Shown here: positions 15,845 through 18,280 of the stretch, one piece after another
Layout of the letters: each line of letters starts with the position of its first letter
Numbering within the stretch: the first letter of the stretch is position 1
Source: JBATTK01 sp049670505
Lineage (GTDB): Bacteria > Bacteroidota > Bacteroidia > Flavobacteriales > Flavobacteriaceae
Assembly (NCBI GenBank): GCA_049670505.1
Contig: JBATTK010000164.1
Location: forward strand, 1-18,280
Direction of reading: 5' to 3'
DNA: 18,280 nucleotides
Program-made: the position numbers and the translations under genes
Notes under the pieces: generated by a model
Seen by the model: only the letters and a program-made list of their open reading frames with translations
Database searches by the model: none
Told to the model about the DNA's origin: nothing

Positions 15845-16885
15845 ATGAAGAAAGTAGTAACCTTTGGAGAAATTATGCTGCGCCTAGCACCTCCGGGATT
15901 TTTAAGATTTTCACAAGCCAATAATTTTGATGTTATCTACGGTGGCGGCGAATCTAATGTAGCTGTGTCCTTAGCCAATTATGGCGTACCCGTCGATTTC
16001 GTAACACGTTTGCCAAAAAACGATATCGGCACCTGTGCCTTAATGGAAATGCGCAAAAGAGGGGTCAATACACAAAATATAATTTTTGGGGGAGACCGAC
16101 TCGGTATTTATTTCCTGGAAACAGGAGCTGTTAGCCGTGGTAGTAAAGTGGTATATGACCGTGCACATTCTGCCATTTGTGAAATTGAACCGGGAATGAT
16201 CAATTGGGAAAAGGTCTTTGAAGGTGCAGGATGGTTTCACTGGACGGGCATCACCCCTGCCATTTCGCAAGGAGCGGCCGATGCTTGTTTGGAAGCTGTA
16301 AAAGTAGCTAGAAAATTAGGTATAACAATTTCCACGGATTTGAACTACCGGGCAAAACTTTGGAACTACGGCGGAGATCGCGAGGCAATTATGACCCAGC
16401 TTACCTCGTATTGCGATATTATTTTGGGGAATGAGGAAGATGCGGAAAAGCATTTTAATATCAAACCGGAAGGCTTGGATATCACTATGCAGGGCCATGA
16501 TGTAAAAGCGGAGGCATTTTTATCCGTTTGTAAACAAATGATGAAAAAATTCCCAAATGCCAAAAAAGTGATTACCACCTTAAGGGGTTCCATATCGGCC
16601 TCACACAATACCTGGGCAGGTGTTTTGTACGATGGTAACAAAATGTATGAAACCCGCCAGTATCAAATAACGGATATTGTAGATCGCGTAGGTGGCGGCG
16701 ATTCTTTTATGGGAGGCTTAATTTATGGTTTGTTGCATTATCCCGATGATGACCAAAATGCACTCGATTTTGCTGTCGCCGCATCCTGCTTAAAACATAC
16801 CATTAAGGGCGATGCCAACCTGGTTACCGTTGAAGAGGTTAATAAACTAATGGGAGGTGATGCTTCCGGTCGTGTAGCTAGATAG
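15845..16885 (+). CDS. kdgK: 2-keto-3-deoxygluconate kinase (PfkB family)
   Basis: A 346-residue cytoplasmic sugar kinase that phosphorylates KDG to KDPG with ATP. PfkB features: an N-terminal KVVTFGEIMLRLAPPG with GGGESNVAVSLANYG (33-47), and the C-terminal signature DIVDRVGGGDSFMGGLIYGL (277-296), in which Asp286 is the expected catalytic base and GGGD forms the anion hole. The FGEIMLRL start and an Arg105 within VVYDRAHSA are typical of KdgK rather than fructokinase. The aldolase gene follows after 5 bp, coupling the last two pathway steps. Length is normal. Confidence 0.92.
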   Translation: MKKVVTFGEIMLRLAPPGFLRFSQANNFDVIYGGGESNVAVSLANYGVPVDFVTRLPKNDIGTCALMEMRKRGVNTQNIIFGGDRLGIYFLETGAVSRGSKVVYDRAHSAICEIEPGMINWEKVFEGAGWFHWTGITPAISQGAADACLEAVKVARKLGITISTDLNYRAKLWNYGGDREAIMTQLTSYCDIILGNEEDAEKHFNIKPEGLDITMQGHDVKAEAFLSVCKQMMKKFPNAKKVITTLRGSISASHNTWAGVLYDGNKMYETRQYQITDIVDRVGGGDSFMGGLIYGLLHYPDDDQNALDFAVAASCLKHTIKGDANLVTVEEVNKLMGGDASGRVAR

Positions 16886-16890
16886 GAAAA

Positions 16891-17559
16891 ATGGCACAGT
16901 ATACAAGAATAGAAGTAGCAAGGGTAATGAAGGAAACCGGAATGGTTCCGCTCTTTTACCATCCGGATGTCTCACTGGGGAAAAAAGTGTTGAAAGCCTG
17001 TTACGATGGTGGTGCCAGGCTCATGGAATTTACCGCGCGAGGCGATTTTGCTTTCGAAGTGTTTTCCCAACTCAATAGGTATGCCATTGAAGAGCTGCCG
17101 GGAATGATCATGGGTGTGGGCTCTATTACCGATGCAGGAGCGGCTTCCCTTTTCATGCAAATGGGAGCGAACTTTATTGTAACTCCCTCACTTCGTGAAG
17201 ATATTGCGATGGTTTGTAACCGAAGGAAAGTACTTTGGTCGCCGGGCTGCGGTTCCCTAACGGAAATCAATAGGGCAGAAGAGTTGGGCTGTGAAATCGT
17301 GAAACTATTTCCAGGGGATGTCTATGGCCCGGCATTTGTTAAGGCCATAAAAGGCCCACAGCCTTGGACAAGTGTTATGCCAACCGGCGGTGTCAGTATA
17401 GATGAATCAAACCTTAAGGCTTGGTTTCATGCGGGAGTTACTTGCGTAGGTATGGGCTCAAAACTCATTAGCAAAGCTATATTGGCCAATACCGATTTTG
17501 AAGGATTGGAAAATACCGTAAGGACTACATTGGATAAAATTAAGGAATTGCGAAACTGA
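16891..17559 (+). CDS. kdgA: KDPG aldolase
   Basis: A 222-residue class I aldolase of the KDPG/KHG family that splits KDPG into pyruvate and D-glyceraldehyde 3-phosphate, the exit of the pathway into central metabolism. The Schiff-base lysine is Lys138 in EIVKLFPGDVYGP, and the general acid/base Glu46 is in LMEFTARG. The phosphate-binding segments MPTGGVS and GVTCVGMGSKLIS are present in order. The Bacteroidota form is slightly longer than the E. coli Eda protein. The Nramp-like gene starts 4 bp after the stop, suggesting that it belongs to the same transcript. Confidence 0.93.
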   Translation: MAQYTRIEVARVMKETGMVPLFYHPDVSLGKKVLKACYDGGARLMEFTARGDFAFEVFSQLNRYAIEELPGMIMGVGSITDAGAASLFMQMGANFIVTPSLREDIAMVCNRRKVLWSPGCGSLTEINRAEELGCEIVKLFPGDVYGPAFVKAIKGPQPWTSVMPTGGVSIDESNLKAWFHAGVTCVGMGSKLISKAILANTDFEGLENTVRTTLDKIKELRN

Positions 17560-17563
17560 TCAA

Positions 17564-18280
17564 ATGGAAAAATCAGGGCCAAGTAGATCACTCATAAAGA
17601 AAGTATTTGCTTTGGTATTGGCTTTCGGCCCTGGAATTTTTGCTATTGGCTATACCATAGGTACGGGCAGTGTTACCTCTATGATCGTAGCTGGGAGTAC
17701 CTACGGAATGCAATTGTTGTGGGTGCTCTTGCTCAGCTGTACGTTTTCCGGTCTGTTGATGTATGCCTATGGCAACTACGCACTGATTTCAGGGGAAACG
17801 GCCCTATACGGATTTAAAAGGCATATAAAGGGCGGAAAGTTTCTGGCTATCCTCATTATTATAGGCATTTCATTCGGGCAATGGAATTCATTAATGGGCA
17901 TACTGGGGATTTCGGCCCATATTATTTTTGAAATATTCCTGATTTATTTTCCGCAATTGGAAGGACTCAGATATAACACCGTACTCGCAATAGCCATAAT
18001 TGTAATGGCGATCATGTACGGACTTTTGTTGGTCGGAAAATATACGTTTTTCGAAAAAATGCTAGTGATTTTTGTCACTATTATGGGGCTATCGTTCTTC
18101 ATATCCCTTTTTATGGTATATCCGCTTCCCATAGAAGTAGCTAAAGGGCTAATTCCATCGATACCAAAAGTCGAAGGCGGAAAAATGATGGTCGCAGCCT
18201 TTGTAGGAACTACCATGGCAGCGGCTACTTTCTTATCTCGCCCGCTTTTTATCAAGGGCAAAGGTTGGACCATAGAAAAT
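17564..18280 (+). CDS. Nramp-superfamily membrane protein lacking the DPGN motif (3' end outside window)
   Basis: The frame is open from an ATG at 17564 to the right edge, giving 239 codons. At least six hydrophobic helices are visible. The N-terminal FGPGIFAIGYTIGTGSVTSMIVAG followed by GMQLLWVLLLS aligns with helix 1 and 2 of Nramp divalent metal transporters (GPG ... DPGN ... LLWVLLLS). The metal-binding DPGN is GTGS here (residues 33-36), so the Asp and Asn ligands are gone. In helix 6 the MPH motif is replaced in the region VGTTMAAATFLSRP (214-227). Metal transport by the canonical mechanism is thus unlikely; a different cation or an organic substrate is possible. The 4-bp gap to kdgA suggests a place in the alginate operon. 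Superfamily call moderately sure, substrate unknown. Confidence 0.72.
   Translation, partial: MEKSGPSRSLIKKVFALVLAFGPGIFAIGYTIGTGSVTSMIVAGSTYGMQLLWVLLLSCTFSGLLMYAYGNYALISGETALYGFKRHIKGGKFLAILIIIGISFGQWNSLMGILGISAHIIFEIFLIYFPQLEGLRYNTVLAIAIIVMAIMYGLLLVGKYTFFEKMLVIFVTIMGLSFFISLFMVYPLPIEVAKGLIPSIPKVEGGKMMVAAFVGTTMAAATFLSRPLFIKGKGWTIEN

Noticed and set aside
17944..18273. Minus-strand open frame of 109 codons at the right edge
   Set aside because: It overlaps the Nramp-like membrane protein, whose helices and alignment to a known superfamily are clear.
1..18280. Mobile element, phage or defence system
   Set aside because: No transposase, integrase, attachment-site repeats, CRISPR repeats or nuclease-type genes were seen; base composition looks even across the window.

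Overview
This window is an alginate utilisation locus (a polysaccharide utilisation locus) from a marine member of the Flavobacteriaceae (phylum Bacteroidota). The lineage is inferred from a SusC/SusD pair, Bacteroidota-type promoters (TTTG ... TAnnTTTG), AT-rich spacers without strong Shine-Dalgarno sequences, and a gene set closely resembling the alginolytic operon described in Zobellia and relatives. I cannot name a species from the sequence. No rRNA, tRNA, CRISPR array, transposase or integrase was seen.

Layout. (1) Positions 1-1670, minus strand: two exported TIM-barrel proteins of the sugar phosphate isomerase/epimerase superfamily; the distal one runs off the left edge. (2) 1671-1796: a compact divergent promoter region with a double FadR-type operator. 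(3) 1797-7522, plus strand: a tight operon of PL6 alginate lyase lipoprotein, PL17 oligoalginate lyase, KdgF cupin and a short-chain dehydrogenase. (4) 7523-7996: a 474-bp non-coding leader with a triple operator and several hairpins, then susC and susD (7997-12511). (5) 12512-13435: the FadR-subfamily GntR regulator behind its own operator. (6) 13688-15747: an ExuT-like MFS transporter and a second short-chain dehydrogenase. (7) 15845-17559: KDG kinase and KDPG aldolase. (8) 17564 to the right edge: an Nramp-superfamily membrane protein, truncated by the window.

Inferred pathway: PL6 cuts alginate outside or at the outer membrane; SusC/SusD import oligosaccharides; PL17 releases unsaturated monouronates in the periplasm; the MFS carrier takes monomers into the cytoplasm; KdgF helps form the linear keto sugar DEH; one or both dehydrogenases reduce DEH to KDG; KdgK makes KDPG; KdgA splits it to pyruvate and glyceraldehyde 3-phosphate.

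Regulation can be read from the DNA. A 12-bp dyad TTGGTNNACCAA, the classic FadR-subfamily form, occurs in tandem at exactly 13-bp steps before the lyase operon, before susC and before the regulator, and once in degenerate form before the MFS gene. It overlaps or follows -7 elements, as expected for a repressor. The core pathway is known biology. The less expected parts are the exported isomerase pair apparently under the same operator, the Nramp-like protein lacking the metal-binding DPGN motif, and a ~95-nt element shared by the spacers upstream of the susC and MFS genes.
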